Source: Chinchilla lanigera
Lineage: Eukaryota; Chordata; Mammalia; Rodentia; Chinchillidae
Reading direction: 5' to 3'
Length of the DNA: 64,000 nucleotides
Assembly (NCBI RefSeq): GCF_000276665.1
Contig: NW_004955416.1
Span: forward strand, 3,058,124 to 3,122,123
Position numbers and translations under genes: made by a program. The notes below the pieces were generated by a model, which ran no database searches, was not told the origin of the DNA, and worked only from the letters and a program-made list of their open reading frames with translations. Shown here piece by piece: positions 1 through 11,097 of the stretch. Position 1 is the first letter of the stretch. Each line of letters opens with the position of its first letter.

Positions 1-2267
1 TTATCTGAAAAATATCATTTTATTTTTCTTTTTTCATCTACAAGTCTGTGTGAGGATGTTTTTTTTTTTCCTGGATTTCCTTGTACTGTTCAAAAAAATA
101 TTAGAGTGTAGAAGCAGATAGTTTTATATTTGTATCAGGCCAGATTTCAAAAATGCAAAAAATGCCATTCTTCTCTCTAATTTTTGGAAAATTCTGGTTA
201 TTTTTTAGTCAGTGCATAGCATATTATTTAACTTCTAGTAATGTATACAAGTCTTCCTCCTGCAATGGAAGGAAGGTGGCAAATTTTTGTTAGATGTTAT
301 AAACCACACCTTCCTCCTCATCACAATACTCAGAAAGCTTCAGAGAGTGTGTGGCACTTAATGGTGTGACAGAAGAGGGTTTATGAAAGGGCAATTCAAT
401 AAATACAAATGTGATTAATGGAAATGAAGAGATGGTGAAGCATGTCAAGCCTAGGGAGGGAAAGGGGGTGTTTAGCCTGAAGGATCAATAGGATGGAATA
501 TTTCTCAGAACCTGGAGAGAGAGTGAAAGCCATCACTGTGGAAGAGAAATGACCAACAAGATCTTCAGACTTGGGTGGAGAAAGGCATCCTTTGCCAACC
601 TGAAGTCCAGGAGGGAGGAGACAGGACAACACATACGCCAACCTCTTCTCCAGCACTAGACACTTGCTTATCGCTCCCATTGGCACAGTGCAACTGGGAG
701 CAGGTTTCTGCAGTTCACGGAGGTTGGGATGCAGAACAAGTTGGAGAAGGCAGGAAAGACTGAAGGTGGAAGTGGAGAAAGGGCAATAAATGCCAAAAAC
801 TATCATCATTAACAGAAATAACATCAAAAAATACTCAACATTTATTATGGTATTATAGGAGACATAAACTCATTCTTGATCCTCAACAAGCTGAGTAATA
901 CATACCGAGAGGCATCTTCTGAAGGAGTGAGAGAGGTGAGAAATTGAGGAGTGTTTGTGTTATAAGGAACCTCAACCTCTGAGAAGTACTTACATGAGTA
1001 TGCTTTTAACCCAAGGAGAAAACAGATCTGTCTGGATGACAGGGCTTTTTCTATGAGATAGGTATTTGTGAGTAAGAAACAGAGGCAAGGATGACAATAC
1101 AGAGGGTTATAAGGGCTGCAGAGAGGAGGCAGATGTTTTTATATTAAAGCTAGCCTATATTATGAAGCACTTTAACTAACCAAAGATTATATGTGATCTA
1201 ACTGGCAAGAAGCAGAACCATACGACGTGGTCAGCCTGTCACAGACTTGCCGATACAGTGTGTATTGTCATCAAAGGGACAGAATTATGGCACACACTTT
1301 CATGGTGGTAGAGCAGGGTGTGGCCACTTCATCACTGTGAACAGGACCATTGCAGAAAGGGAAGTGGGGCTTTGGTCACAGGTTTCCCTTTCTTGGCCAT
1401 TTCTCAATGTATGTGGTCCATACTGATGACTGAACTTGAAGACCCTCTCTGCGAGTCCCACAGAGGCACTGATGAGCTGTGTCATTTGCTTCTGTCCTTT
1501 TTTAAAATTTCCTTTACAGCACCTACGTTCTGACTCAGACGTGAGCCTGAGTTAATGCTACAAGCAAAGTTAATGCTAGTCTGGTTGTCTTTTATGCCAG
1601 TCCTGAAGCTCAGAATTGACAAAGGACCTGTCCAAGATCACTTGGTCACAAGTCTGTGACAGGCTAGGACAAGCTTTGCTTACAACTATTTTTTGTTTTG
1701 TTTTGCTTTGATCCAGGTCACTGGAGAAAGGAAACTCTTGAGAGAAAAAAGGACTGATTCAAACATGAAATCTAATTCAAGCATAAAATCTAATAAATTT
1801 GCAAAAATTAGCTTTATCCTTCAAGAGATGTATGCTTATTCACTTTAAACAATGGAACATGGCATTCTTTACCTGAAATTCATGCAAAAGTTCATTGTAA
1901 ATGATGTTAGATTTGAGTAAAGAAAGAATGGGTGGAAAAGCACTGGGAACAGGGGGAATACTGGCTATGACCTTAACCTCATCAATGAAAATGTTTATTT
2001 CTCATAATATATTTTTGCTACAAAATAAAATATTATGTAGACATAAGAATTGACATTCACTATAAAGAGTTAGTGATACTGCAGTGTCAGGAAATTGTGT
2101 CTTTAATCTGATAATGAAAATGTTTATTGAAGAATCTGCCTATCATCTGCCAAACAAAATAAATAACATGATCAAATTTTGGCAGATACTTTCATGGCTT
2201 AATGACGGTGAAGTTGCATTTTCAGTTGCATGTGTGAGGATGCATGTGCATGTGTGCTTGTGCGTGT
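1..2267. other. Non-coding stretch, no gene recognised
   Basis: AT-rich sequence with stops in all frames. The longest open stretch is 143 codons on the minus strand at 396-827; it has no recognisable domain and a composition expected by chance. I see no splice-consistent exon series, no CpG cluster and no clear repeat. A weak MIR-like antisense patch may lie at about 1600-1670, too diverged to call. Confidence 0.5.
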
Positions 2268-2335
2268 GCAGGGCTTTGTGCATATGAGGTAGGCATATGC
2301 TCTACCACTAAGCCACACATCCAACATATCACTTT
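2268..2335 (-). repeat. Degenerate ID-like tRNA-derived SINE
   Basis: Read on the minus strand, this resembles the 5' half of an ID element: a GTGGCTTAGTGGTAGAGCAT core (A-box region) followed by a GCCTACC segment. It is much more diverged than the young ID copies elsewhere in the window, so it is an older insertion or a different tRNA-SINE family. A GT-rich tract (2226-2268) adjoins it on the left. No target-site duplication was recognised. Confidence 0.5.
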
Positions 2336-2669
2336 TTTTTACCTTATATAAGAAAGATATGACCTAAATGAAAATGATGGCATTGTTTTTATATGTAACA
2401 TAAGTTTTAATGGTAGACATTACTGATTTTTTAAAATCCATGATCTTCTGCTGAGGTAAAATATTCTGTTTTAATTTTATGGTAAAAATGTAAAACAAAA
2501 ATTGATAACAAAATAATAGGAGAATAGCAAAAGTTAATACCTTACATGATGTTATCTTTAAAGTAGTTGCTCAGGGTAAGAGATATGGGCATAAAAATAT
2601 CTCCCATCTATGTTAGCACAAACCTTCCTATTTGATGAACTAAGAGATACTAATAGTATAACTGACTTG
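2336..2669. other. Unrecognised AT-rich spacer
   Basis: No open frame, RNA gene or recognisable repeat is visible between the degenerate SINE and the start of the L1 insertion. Confidence 0.4.
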
Positions 2670-3271
2670 CATTTTTTCCCATTTACCTAATATCCTTTCC
2701 CTTTTCACCCATCCTAGTTTCTTTTGGACAATTTCTTCCCATTTTATAATATCTGTTGTACATTTTAGAATTGACTTATTCTTTCAGTTTCTCACACCAG
2801 GCAGACAATATGATGTCTACACATGTGAGACTGATTTATTTCACTTATGAGTATGATCTCAAATAGCATCCATTTACCTGTAAAAGTCTCAAGTTTATCC
2901 TTTTAATGGCTGAGTAGTACTCCATTGTATAAAAATACCACATCTTTTTTAACCATTCCTTGGTTGATGAGAATTTGGGTTGTTTCCAAGATTTAGTCAT
3001 TACAAATTGTGCTGCTATAAACATGGGTGCACATACATTGATGTAGTATGAAGTTTTTAACTCTTCTGGGAAGATACCCAGAAGAGGAATAGCTAGATGG
3101 AATGGAATTTCTAATCTAGTCTTTTGAGCAATCTCCACACTGATTTCTACTATGATTGTACCAGTCTACACTCCCACCAGTAGTGCAGAAGCATTCCTTT
3201 TCCACCCCAGCCCCTCCAACATTTGTTATTAGTTAATTTCTTGATCATGGCCCTTCTTTTTGGGGTGAGAT
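2670..3271 (-). mobile_element. L1 LINE, 3' segment (ORF2 C-terminus and 3' UTR), part of an inverted L1
   Basis: On the minus strand an open frame of 97 codons (2845-3138) carries the conserved L1 ORF2 C-terminal pattern: FIAAQF, the KSWKQP block, then WYFYTMEYYSAIKR, the last a hallmark of ORF2 just before its end. The 3' UTR and a short T-rich tail run to about 2670. This is the non-inverted 3' half of one insertion; the segment to its right is the inverted 5' half. It is non-functional and 5' truncated. Confidence 0.9.
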
Positions 3272-3276
3272 GGAGA

Positions 3277-4358
3277 AAGAGAGAGAAATTAGGCAAACCA
3301 CACACTTCATAATAACATCCAAAAAATGAAATACATAGGAATCAATCTAACAAAGTAAATAAAAGATCTATATATTGAAAATTACAGTACTCTCTAAAAG
3401 GTGATCAAAGAGCATATCAGAAAATGGAAAGATGTCCCTTGCTCATGGAGAGGAAGAACTAACATATTGAAAATGGCCATACTGCCAAAATTGTTATACA
3501 GATTTAATGTAATGCCAATCAAAATACCATTAGCATACTTCACAGAACTAGAGAAAACATTCTTAAAATTCATCTGGAACCAGAAAACACCTAGAATAGC
3601 AAAGGCAGTACTGGCCAATAAAGGCAAGGCACGAGCCATTGCAACCCCCCACTTGAAATTATGCTACAAAGCTACTGTGATAAAATCAGCATGATACTGG
3701 CAAAAAAACCAGACCTCAGGACCAGTGGAACAGAGTAGAAGATGCAGGCAAAACTACAAGTGCTTTCAACCACTTTATCTTTGACAATGGGGCCACACAT
3801 GTTCACTGGAAGGATGATACCCTCTTTAATAAATAGTGCTGGACAAACTGGCTTTCTGCATGCTGAAGACTAAAATTAGACCCATGTCTATCACCATGCA
3901 CTAAACTAAGGTCAAAATGGGTGAAAGATCTAAATATTAAAACACAAATACTAAATCTACTGGAAGAGAAAGTAGATAGAAATCTCAAAGACAGGTATAG
4001 GTAGAGAGTTCATGAACAAAACCCAAACTGCACAGAAAACACTTCAAAGGATCAACAACTCAGATCTCATCTTATTAAAAAGCTTTTCACAACAAAGTAA
4101 ATCACCAACAAAGTGAAAAAAACCACAGATTAGGAAAAATTTTTATCCAACTGTTCCTCAGACAAAGGACTTCTATCTAGAACATATGAAAGATTGAAAA
4201 AACTCATATTCTCCCTCAAATTCGAAGACCCAATAAAAAAAATGGGCATCTGAGATGAATACGCACTTCTCAGATGAACAAATACAAATGGCAAATAAAT
4301 ATATGAAAAGATGTTCAACATCACTGGTCATTCAAGAGATGCAAATTAAAACTACACT
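3277..4358 (+). mobile_element. L1 LINE, inverted ORF2 segment of the same insertion
   Basis: Sense-strand L1 ORF2 downstream of the reverse transcriptase. The 3401-3694 frame reads [22 protein letters not shown] and then [18 protein letters not shown], typical L1 ORF2. It starts just right of the antisense 3' segment and ends at an AAATTAAAACTACACT motif. The antisense segment begins almost exactly at the next ORF2 position. Head-to-head segments of one L1 that meet in ORF2 coordinates are the usual product of twin priming during target-primed reverse transcription. Several stops and frameshifts break it. Confidence 0.88.
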
Positions 4359-5552
4359 AGAATATTCTTTATTAATGAGAGGATAGGGGTGTTGAGGGGA
4401 AATCTACATGTTCCATGCTCTCTAAGAATTTAGCTCTTAGGTAAAAAGTTGGCATTAATGAGGAGAAGTACAACCTCATCTATAGAGTACTCTTCTATTT
4501 TGGGAAACAGCAGACTTAAAAGTAGAAGCAGGTTATATCATTTAGTGGTGATGAATATAAATAATGGAAATTAATTACACAACCGAAAACAGTGAATGTA
4601 AGAAGAATGCACAGCAGTTCATTAGGAGTAATTAGTAGGTGATGAGAATTAGTATAACCTAGGTGTCTTCTGTATAAAACCAGTCAGCAAAGTTCACACA
4701 ATTGCAAGGCCCAGACCTGGACTAGAGTGGCTACTCAAACTGGAAGAAAGAGTCTTTATGAGGTCTGAGATGAAAACATTGATTAAAGGTGGATTAATGA
4801 CTTTCTCACACAGAAAATCATGAGACATAGGTTGTGCTAAGATGAAAGTTAAGACAGTTTTTCTCCTGATACTAAAGAAACTGCAAGTGATAGTACTTCG
4901 TGAACCATTTGAGGAGCATCAGAAGCTCTTAGAGGTCTTTGAAAGACACTCAGTGGGAGCTTTGACAACAGGGGGGCTGATGGAACTCCTACGTTATGCA
5001 GATTTCATACATCTTACAAAAGTTTTGGATGGTTAGACTTTACCCGAGTGTCTGGTTTGTTAGCTCTAAGCATTGCACCTCAGACCTCATAAAAATGCTT
5101 CAAATCTCTCTTTTATGGATACAAAGACTTTTTAAAACTAGGCAAACTAACAGAACTTACTTGGAGAGCCCTCATAGGAAATTCAAAATTTCTACTTCTG
5201 TGATACATTTTTAAAGATGGAAACAATTGAAGAAATGATAAGGGCAACATTGTAGATTATAAATATTTCTCTTTCATCAGTGGTACACTCCTCCCGAACT
5301 AGGACAGCAGAAGGGGTTTTCCCTGTTACTCTTTAATTGTGTAGGACAAAGAGTAAGTTATAAGCATATCAGTTTCTCCTTACTAAGTTAAGAATCATAC
5401 ATGTAATGTGCTAATAAGCCCTAAGAAATAGTACTGATTGGTTAAATAAAGAAGTATTTAAAAAGTGTCAAAGTAGAATTAGTCTGCTGATAAACTGGTG
5501 TTACTAGAAATTCACTATTTGAAAAATTCCAGTCATAGCAGATACCATCAAC
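4359..5552. other. Unique sequence, no gene recognised
   Basis: Short overlapping open frames at 4842-5036 and 5 to 70 codons elsewhere have no recognisable motif. There is no CpG cluster, tandem repeat or known mobile element. Confidence 0.45.
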
Positions 5553-5645
5553 ATGAGCTATATGTGGTGCTAGGGACAGAAGCCAGGACTTTCACACTTT
5601 ACATCCCCGCCTGCACATACCCACCTGACCTCAATCCTGTATCTG
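5553..5645 (-). repeat. Possible decayed tRNA-derived SINE
   Basis: The start of this stretch resembles the 3' end of a rodent tRNA-derived SINE read backwards (a GTGGTGCTAGGGA segment, then a GAAGCCAGGACTT B-box-like segment). The rest is too diverged to confirm, and no target duplication was found. It could be chance. Confidence 0.25.
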
Positions 5646-6239
5646 TAGACACCAGACTAAATAAAGACTAGCAGTGGTGTATTCTAGATTTTTTAATGTG
5701 AGTTAAGATCATTATTCATTGCAGACAATCTGATGGCCTGGAAAATAATCACGATGAAGAAGTAAAGAGGGAAGGAGCCATAAATAATAAAAGGGGAATG
5801 CCAGAGCTGAGAAGACATTGCTAAGACACTCACATTGTCTCTGAGACATTTTCTCCCCTAAAAAAGTCATGGAAACAATGGATAACTGAAAGTTGATTCC
5901 ATTTACTTAGTGATATTTACTTAATAGCTGTCTTCTCCTCTATAATACAAAAAACTAAGGGTTAATTCTGCTGGCATTTATGTGCATGCCTGAATAGTAA
6001 GAATGCATTTACAACTGGACAATGTAATTTGAAAATTTTATATGTTTAAGAATGAGAAAGGTGAGACTGTTCCTGAAAAAATGCTTCATTATAAAAGATA
6101 ACTCTGACTTTAAATACTAAATAATCCTTGTGTCAGTAATGCAATTCTTTAGTTTCTCAAGATGGTTATGAATAATGGCAAAGCTATTATTAATTATAAC
6201 AAAATAGCTACTACTTGGTGGGTATCTGCCACTGTTAGT
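5646..6239. other. Unique sequence, no gene recognised
   Basis: Only short open frames and AT-rich sequence; nothing recognisable. Confidence 0.4.
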
Positions 6240-6365
6240 CACTTACTTCTGGATTTATATAGATTCTCACATACAATTTACAATCACCTCATGTGTCAGG
6301 TATTATTTATATCACTTCACAGATGAGGAAACTAAGTCTCAGTGGATGCCTAACTTGTCCGTAGC
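6240..6365 (-). repeat. MIR SINE, antisense
   Basis: Contains the antisense MIR core: an ACAGATGAGGAAACTAAG motif after a run of degenerate A/T, followed by CTCAGTGGATGCCTAACTTG, matching the MIR pattern of GAGGAAACTGAGGC then GTTAAGTGACTTG. MIRs are ancient tRNA-derived SINEs shared by mammals. The copy is diverged and truncated. Confidence 0.65.
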
Positions 6366-6479
6366 TGTGTGTGTCAAACTGAATCATTTGCTTTTAGTCT
6401 TTGTACTCAGCAACACTGGTAAATTATTCTTTTCAAATACAATAGGGACTGGTAATACAGTCATTATACTGCTATGTAG

Positions 6480-6588
6480 ATTTGTATTTGTTTTTGTCTT
6501 TGTTTTTTTCTTCCGGTACCAGGAATCAAACTCACGACCTTGTGTTTGCCAGGCAGGAACTGTGCTGCTGAGCTAAATCCCCAGCCCC
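6480..6588 (-). repeat. ID/BC1-like SINE, young
   Basis: On the minus strand it begins GGGGCTGGGGATTTAGCTCAG (A box in TTTAGCTCAGC), passes through GCCTGGCAAACACAAGGTCG, a B-box-like GAGTTTGATTCC and a GGTACCGG joint, and ends in an A-rich tail (here T-rich at 6480-6510). An 8-bp duplication, CTATGTAG, flanks it at 6472-6479 and 6590-6597. A perfect duplication and little divergence mean a recent insertion. Confidence 0.9.
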
Positions 6589-8700
6589 ACTATGTAGCTT
6601 TCAATGTCAAGACAATACTTACTGAGGTAAAAGTAAAGTGAAATAATTGCAAGTATTCTCAGAAAATTACTTAGGAGCAGTCAACGATGATCTGGTAAAA
6701 TTACATTGTCTACCAAAGAGCTATATTTGAGCAGCATTTTTGCTGCTAATTGTCCATCCACCTACAAGGCCATATAGAATTATAGTCTATTTTTTCTTTT
6801 TTTCCAGATTCTGGGTACAAACAGAAGAAGGACTCAACCTACTGCTTGAATTATTCTATCTCAAAAGTACATAACTGGGTAAATATGTCAGTCACTTGGA
6901 GGAGAAAATAGTGATGATAGAATTTTTAAAAATTAATTAAAACTGCCTTCCACAAACGTGTTCTTCTCAATACCAAGAAAAAAGGAAACAATTTTTAATA
7001 TGTGGCAGTTAAACACAAACCCCTACCACTATTTTTCTAATTTTTGAGTTTGCCAATGGGTGATGTGACTTGCTGCATTAAAGGACTGATGTTTTTCCTG
7101 TGGGTGGAGAGCCAGCCAGCTTTGGTTGAGGCTGTGGGTGGGGAACAGTGTGCTTGGCCTTCTGCGAGTGTTGATAACTTTACATTGACAAATGATCACA
7201 TTATCATGAATCAGGGTGTTTGATATGAAGAGCTGCATATTTATCAAGTAGACCTGGCTTTAAACTTGAAGTGTGCCTAAACAACCATATATATCAGCCT
7301 TTGAGGAAGGGTAGAAATGACATGGATATATGGACAGTCAATTTAAATTACCCTCAATCTTGCAAATCACTTCATTGATTTGAAAAGACCACAAAACGCA
7401 TCTAGTTATTCATGAGTTGAAATAATACAGTGAGACTGGGAATAAAGAAGTAGCCCCCACAAACACACCTCTTGATGTTCCTGCCTGGCTATGTGGTTAC
7501 CATTAATATCATTACCTGGCTACCATTAATAGTCATAAGTTTAAACAAAGAAAATTACCTTTATCCCAGTGACTTATATGACTTACTGGGCATATAAGTG
7601 CAACCAAGAAGCCCTTACATATGCAGTTATGGGCTATATAGATTCACCAAATCAAATAATTAGATAATAGCACTTTTAGTGTTGCCCAAATATGTTGTTG
7701 GGTCTGATATACTCAGAGTGTCTACCACAATCTTGGATGCTGTGAGGACATTCATTGTCCAGCTTTTTAAAAATCCTACATCTCTTGTATAAATTTTATT
7801 TTCTCTTAAGTCAAATGGAACTAGTGTTTTCACATGACATAACATACCTACAGACAAAGTCTAAGTTTTATACACTAATGACTTCTACTTTCACAATGGA
7901 CTAAGTCAGTCTTCTAGTTACAAGTTGAAATATCTTAGGGGAAGACTTTAATAGGTTACTCTTCAACCAAAGAACTTTTTTAAAAATGGAATGGTCCATG
8001 AGGTTACCACACAGATAGTCAAGTTGGAGCTCTCAGTGTAGATCCAAAAAGAAGCAAAAGGGAAGGGGCTGGGCAAACCATCATATGTCATCACTACTGA
8101 AAAGAAGAGTGCTCTTAAGAGAGAGAAAGTGATTACTACGGTTCATTGGCGATCACAGAAGCAATTAAAACAGATTGAAACCTCCATCCTCATGAAGGTG
8201 CCATTGTAAGACTCAGTATTTAAAAAATGCTTTGAGTGGCACCATCTGACAGTACTGTCCCAGTGGCCGGAACTACACCAGGAAACAAAATAGGAACAGC
8301 CCCTCTGTCTTCATATGGTTCACAGTCCATACTACAAAGTATAAGCAGAGAGATAGAACAGAGGGAACAGGTCCAGGGCACTCTATGCACAGCTCTCAAG
8401 GAGGAAAACAGAGAGGAAAAAGACTCTAGAAGTCATTCTAGCTCCCTGACCCATTACCATCATTCTGAATAGCGCAGCATGAGGAAGGTTTCCTGGGGAG
8501 AAGCTGAGTCATGCCCTGCTCCACCATGCTCTGTGAAGCCTAAGGCCTAAGCAGGGTGTCTGAGCCTTTGCTGCCAGGCTGTCTTCCTCAGGTTGTGCTT
8601 TCCAAGCACCGTGATGCAGGGAGCCGTGCACTAGCAGTGTGGGCAGCACCCTTCTGAGTAGTCACAGTGAGCCTGTGGAGAATCCCTTCTCTTACTTGCA
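6589..8700. other. Mostly unique non-coding sequence
   Basis: No gene recognised. The stretch at about 7030-7250 has fewer A/T runs than its surroundings and a clean non-repeat texture, so it may be a conserved element, but the evidence is only compositional. The 78-codon frame at 8236-8472 has no recognisable domain and no splice context. Confidence 0.4.
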
Positions 8701-8711
8701 TTTGTAAAACC

Positions 8712-8782
8712 ACACAGTTCTGGGTTTAATGCACTGGGGGTTTTCGTGGCCACTTCCATCAATCAGGTTCAATCACTTGCCA
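8712..8782 (+). repeat. Degenerate direct repeat, copy 1
   Basis: A segment containing TGGGTTTAATGCACTGGGGG, then TTTTCG, a CCAC...CCATC block and CAATCACTTG, matches in order the segment at 9266-9335, which has TGGGTTTAACGCACTGGGG, TTTTCA, CCAC...CCATC and CAAGCACTTG. I know no family for it. It may be an old local duplication or two copies of an unrecognised interspersed repeat. Confidence 0.55.
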
Positions 8783-8920
8783 AACAGCTAACAGAACCAA
8801 AAGCCAAGAATCTGCCCAGCGCAGGAAAAGACCTAATGGGTTTGTCTGTCAAATGCGCCTTAATCCTCTGTTTTAGTGGAAGATTTTGAGTCAACTAGCA
8901 ACCACAGAATATATGACTCA

Positions 8921-8965
8921 AGTTTTTCTTCTTTGTCTTTGAGAAGACAAAGAAAAAGAAACTGT
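8921..8965. repeat. Small inverted repeat
   Basis: CTTTGTCTT at 8931-8939 pairs perfectly with AAGACAAAG at 8944-8952 across a 4-base TGAG loop. The flanking T-rich and A-rich arms extend the pairing imperfectly to about 20 bp each side. As RNA this would be an A/U-rich hairpin. No function is evident. Confidence 0.6.
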
Positions 8966-9265
8966 TAGAAATATACTGGAGGAAGAAACAGCAGAATATT
9001 GAGTTGACAAATGTTGGTAGCTAAGGTATGCTTAGAGGTCCAATTGAAGGATTAAACAATTGGGCCTAAGGCTGTATTTGTTTTGGTCAAAAAATTGTGT
9101 GACAGAGCCTCAGTAGTATCTGACTCTCCAGTGGAAAGTGTTTTGAACTAACTGACATTTTTAAATGCATGTTTTTCTCAGTGAAAAAATTAGAGTCATA
9201 AACATTTATGAGGTCAAATTTGTGGGGTCGAGTTCATATGGGCTAATGATTTCATTCCGTTCCTG

Positions 9266-9335
9266 TACAATTTTGGGTTTAACGCACTGGGGTTTTCATT
9301 TCCACATCTATCCATCGGTTTCAAGCACTTGAACT
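9266..9335 (+). repeat. Degenerate direct repeat, copy 2
   Basis: Partner of 8712-8782, about 550 bp downstream in the same orientation. The shared order of five short blocks makes chance unlikely, but divergence is high. Confidence 0.55.
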
Positions 9336-9779
9336 TTCCTCTTTCTGCTAGTTGTCCATTTATTGTCCCTTTAGCTCCAAATTTCCTCTTGATTATTGAT
9401 CTGAAATAAACATTTTCCTTTTCTTGCTTGTGCCATGATAAGCTATGTGCATTGAGGGCCATGTAAAGACACTGTTAGAGGAAGGGTTCCATCTTGGTTC
9501 TCATATACTTCCCTCGGCAGAGTTCTGTGATATGACTGGCTTTCTAGCATCTGGCTCGTATGGCACAAGTCTTTCCTCTGGCCCCCAGTTTCTGTCTCCA
9601 GATCTTTCTTTAAAGTTGTGCAACCCATGCAGTCACTCAAGGACTTGTGCTGGGCTAGTGCTCTGCTGTTGCCAGCTTGAAATTCCCAATGTGTTTTGAA
9701 AATGGATCCCACAGCGTCCAGTTCTCATGGTGCATAATGGTCAGCAGAGTCCAGTGTCTAACAGGTCTTCCGATACTCT
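9336..9779. other. Unrecognised sequence with overlapping short open frames
   Basis: Overlapping frames of 82-89 codons occur on both strands (9214-9462 and 9443-9712 minus; 9445-9699 plus). None shows a domain. The non-AT composition could mean retroviral internal or other repeat-derived sequence next to the LTR on the right; I cannot identify it. Confidence 0.35.
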
Positions 9780-10142
9780 TGTGATTTGGATAAAAAATGC
9801 CCCTTTCCAAGGTTCATATATTCAAAGATGGAGCTTTCTAAAGTTGATTAAGATATGGAGTGCATTGATGAGTTCATGACACTTAGGAAATGGGGTTTAA
9901 TTGGAAGTAGGTCACTGGGAGCATACCTTTGAAGAGTGTCTCTTCCCTCTTGCCCACTCCCTCCTCTTTGCTAATTCTGCTTCCTGGATGTCATGCATTC
10001 AGCCCTTCCATGCCCTTCTACAATGATGTTTTTGCCTTGGTGCTAGCAGACCATGGACTAGAATCTCTGAAACCAGAGGCCAAAATAAGCCTTTTTCTGT
10101 GTTAAGAATTTTGTCCCAACAGTAGACTGGCTAACTAATACA
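9780..10142 (+). mobile_element. MaLR-type solo LTR (MLT1/MST/ORR1-like)
   Basis: About 360 bp starting TGTGATTTGGAT and ending GACTGGCTAACTAATACA. These are the TG...CA ends and terminal CTAATACA typical of ERVL-MaLR LTRs in mammals. A polyadenylation-like AAAATAAGCC lies about 55 bp before the end, after the typical GGACTAGAATCTCTGAAACC region. No internal coding region or second LTR was recognised, so it is a solo LTR or has lost its partner. Flanking 5-bp duplications are not preserved. Confidence 0.75.
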
Positions 10143-10845
10143 AGTCTCTAGGGTTGTCTGACAGCAGACTCTACCCTCTGAATACCTCTTGCCAGTGTCC
10201 TTGATTTGAAACAGCTTTCGTTCCCGTTCTGCTATGACTAGTTTCACCTGAGGATATTGGGTCCTCCTTTGGCACTGGGCATGAGAACCCAGGTGGCAGC
10301 AGTCTTCATGGGGGTTACCTGGAAGCAAGGGGTCCTGAGGATTGCCAGGAACCTCAAGCAACCCACAGATGAGGGCAAAACAGTTGGTGTGGGAACAGAG
10401 GAAGGAAGCAGAGCATATTCTATAGGGATCAGTAGGAGTCAGAAACCAGGTGTAATGAGGCCTGGGGGAAGCTGTCTGGGGCAGAAGTGAGGTCATACTG
10501 GATCTCATCACCGGAATTGTCAGCTGTTGCTGTGATTCTGAGATCTTAAATATAGAGCACAGGCTAAGCCCATCACCTATTTCAGCAACACCTTCGCACA
10601 GTGGCATTAGAATAGACTGCTTTGGCTTGTCCTGTCCTCTGATCTGTTCTTTCCCTTTTTCTGTACCCTGGGGCAAAGGGAGAATTAGTGCTGCTTGTTC
10701 TAACTTCATGGAGACGCAATGACATCAGATATCCCCAGACCCACAAACTGAAATAAAATGATGGTTTCTGAAGAAGTAGACACTCTCTTTAAATCAGGAT
10801 TCCTTTGACTCAAATGTGTGATTTATATTTTACTACTTAGAGTAC
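10143..10845. other. Unrecognised sequence with the longest open frame in the window
   Basis: A 192-codon open frame runs on the minus strand from 10709 to 10131, overlapping the end of the LTR. Its conceptual protein is Ser/Gln/Cys-rich and has no motif I recognise. It lacks an obvious promoter, CpG island or supporting splice sites, and its 3' end lies inside an LTR. I regard it as chance or repeat-derived and do not call a gene. Confidence 0.4.
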
Positions 10846-10944
10846 TTTTTTTTTTTTTGGTTTTTCTCCGGTACCAGGAACCGAACTCACGACCTTGCAC
10901 TTGCCAGGCAGGCGCTTTTGCCGCTGAGCTAAATCCCCAGCCCC
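10846..10944 (-). repeat. ID/BC1-like SINE, young (pair member 1)
   Basis: Minus-strand ID element with the same head, A box, B-box-like segment and GGTACCGG-type joint as the other young copies. The flanks are near-duplicates, TAGAGTAC (10838-10845) and TAGACTAC (10945-10952). It carries an extra base in its GCCGCAAAAGC... region that is shared with the next SINE but absent from the copy at 18397. Confidence 0.9.
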
Positions 10945-10986
10945 TAGACTACTTATATTAGCTGGGTTTTATAGCTCCAGTTTTTC

Positions 10987-11097
10987 TTTTCTTTTTTTTT
11001 TTTTTTTTTTTGTTTTTCTCCGGTACCGGGAACCGAACTCACGACCTTGCACTTGCCAGGCAGGCGCTTTTGCCGCTGAGCTAAATCCCCAGCCCCT
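10987..11097 (-). repeat. ID/BC1-like SINE, young (pair member 2)
   Basis: Nearly identical to the SINE 42 bp to the left, with one clear body difference (GGTACCGGG against GGTACCAGG on the plus strand) and a longer poly-T tail. A perfect 15-bp target duplication, TAGCTCCAGTTTTTC, lies at 10972-10986 and 11098-11112. The distinct duplications show two separate insertions rather than one tandem duplication. Confidence 0.93.

Noticed and set aside
396..827. 143-codon minus-strand open frame with hydrophobic start
   Set aside because: No recognisable domain, promoter or splice context; length and composition are compatible with chance.
1600..1675. Possible antisense MIR
   Set aside because: Only one short phrase resembles MIR; too weak to annotate.
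9780..10845. LTR plus neighbouring 192-codon frame considered as a provirus with coding capacity
   Set aside because: MaLR elements lack coding internal regions, no second LTR is seen, and the frame runs antisense into the LTR.
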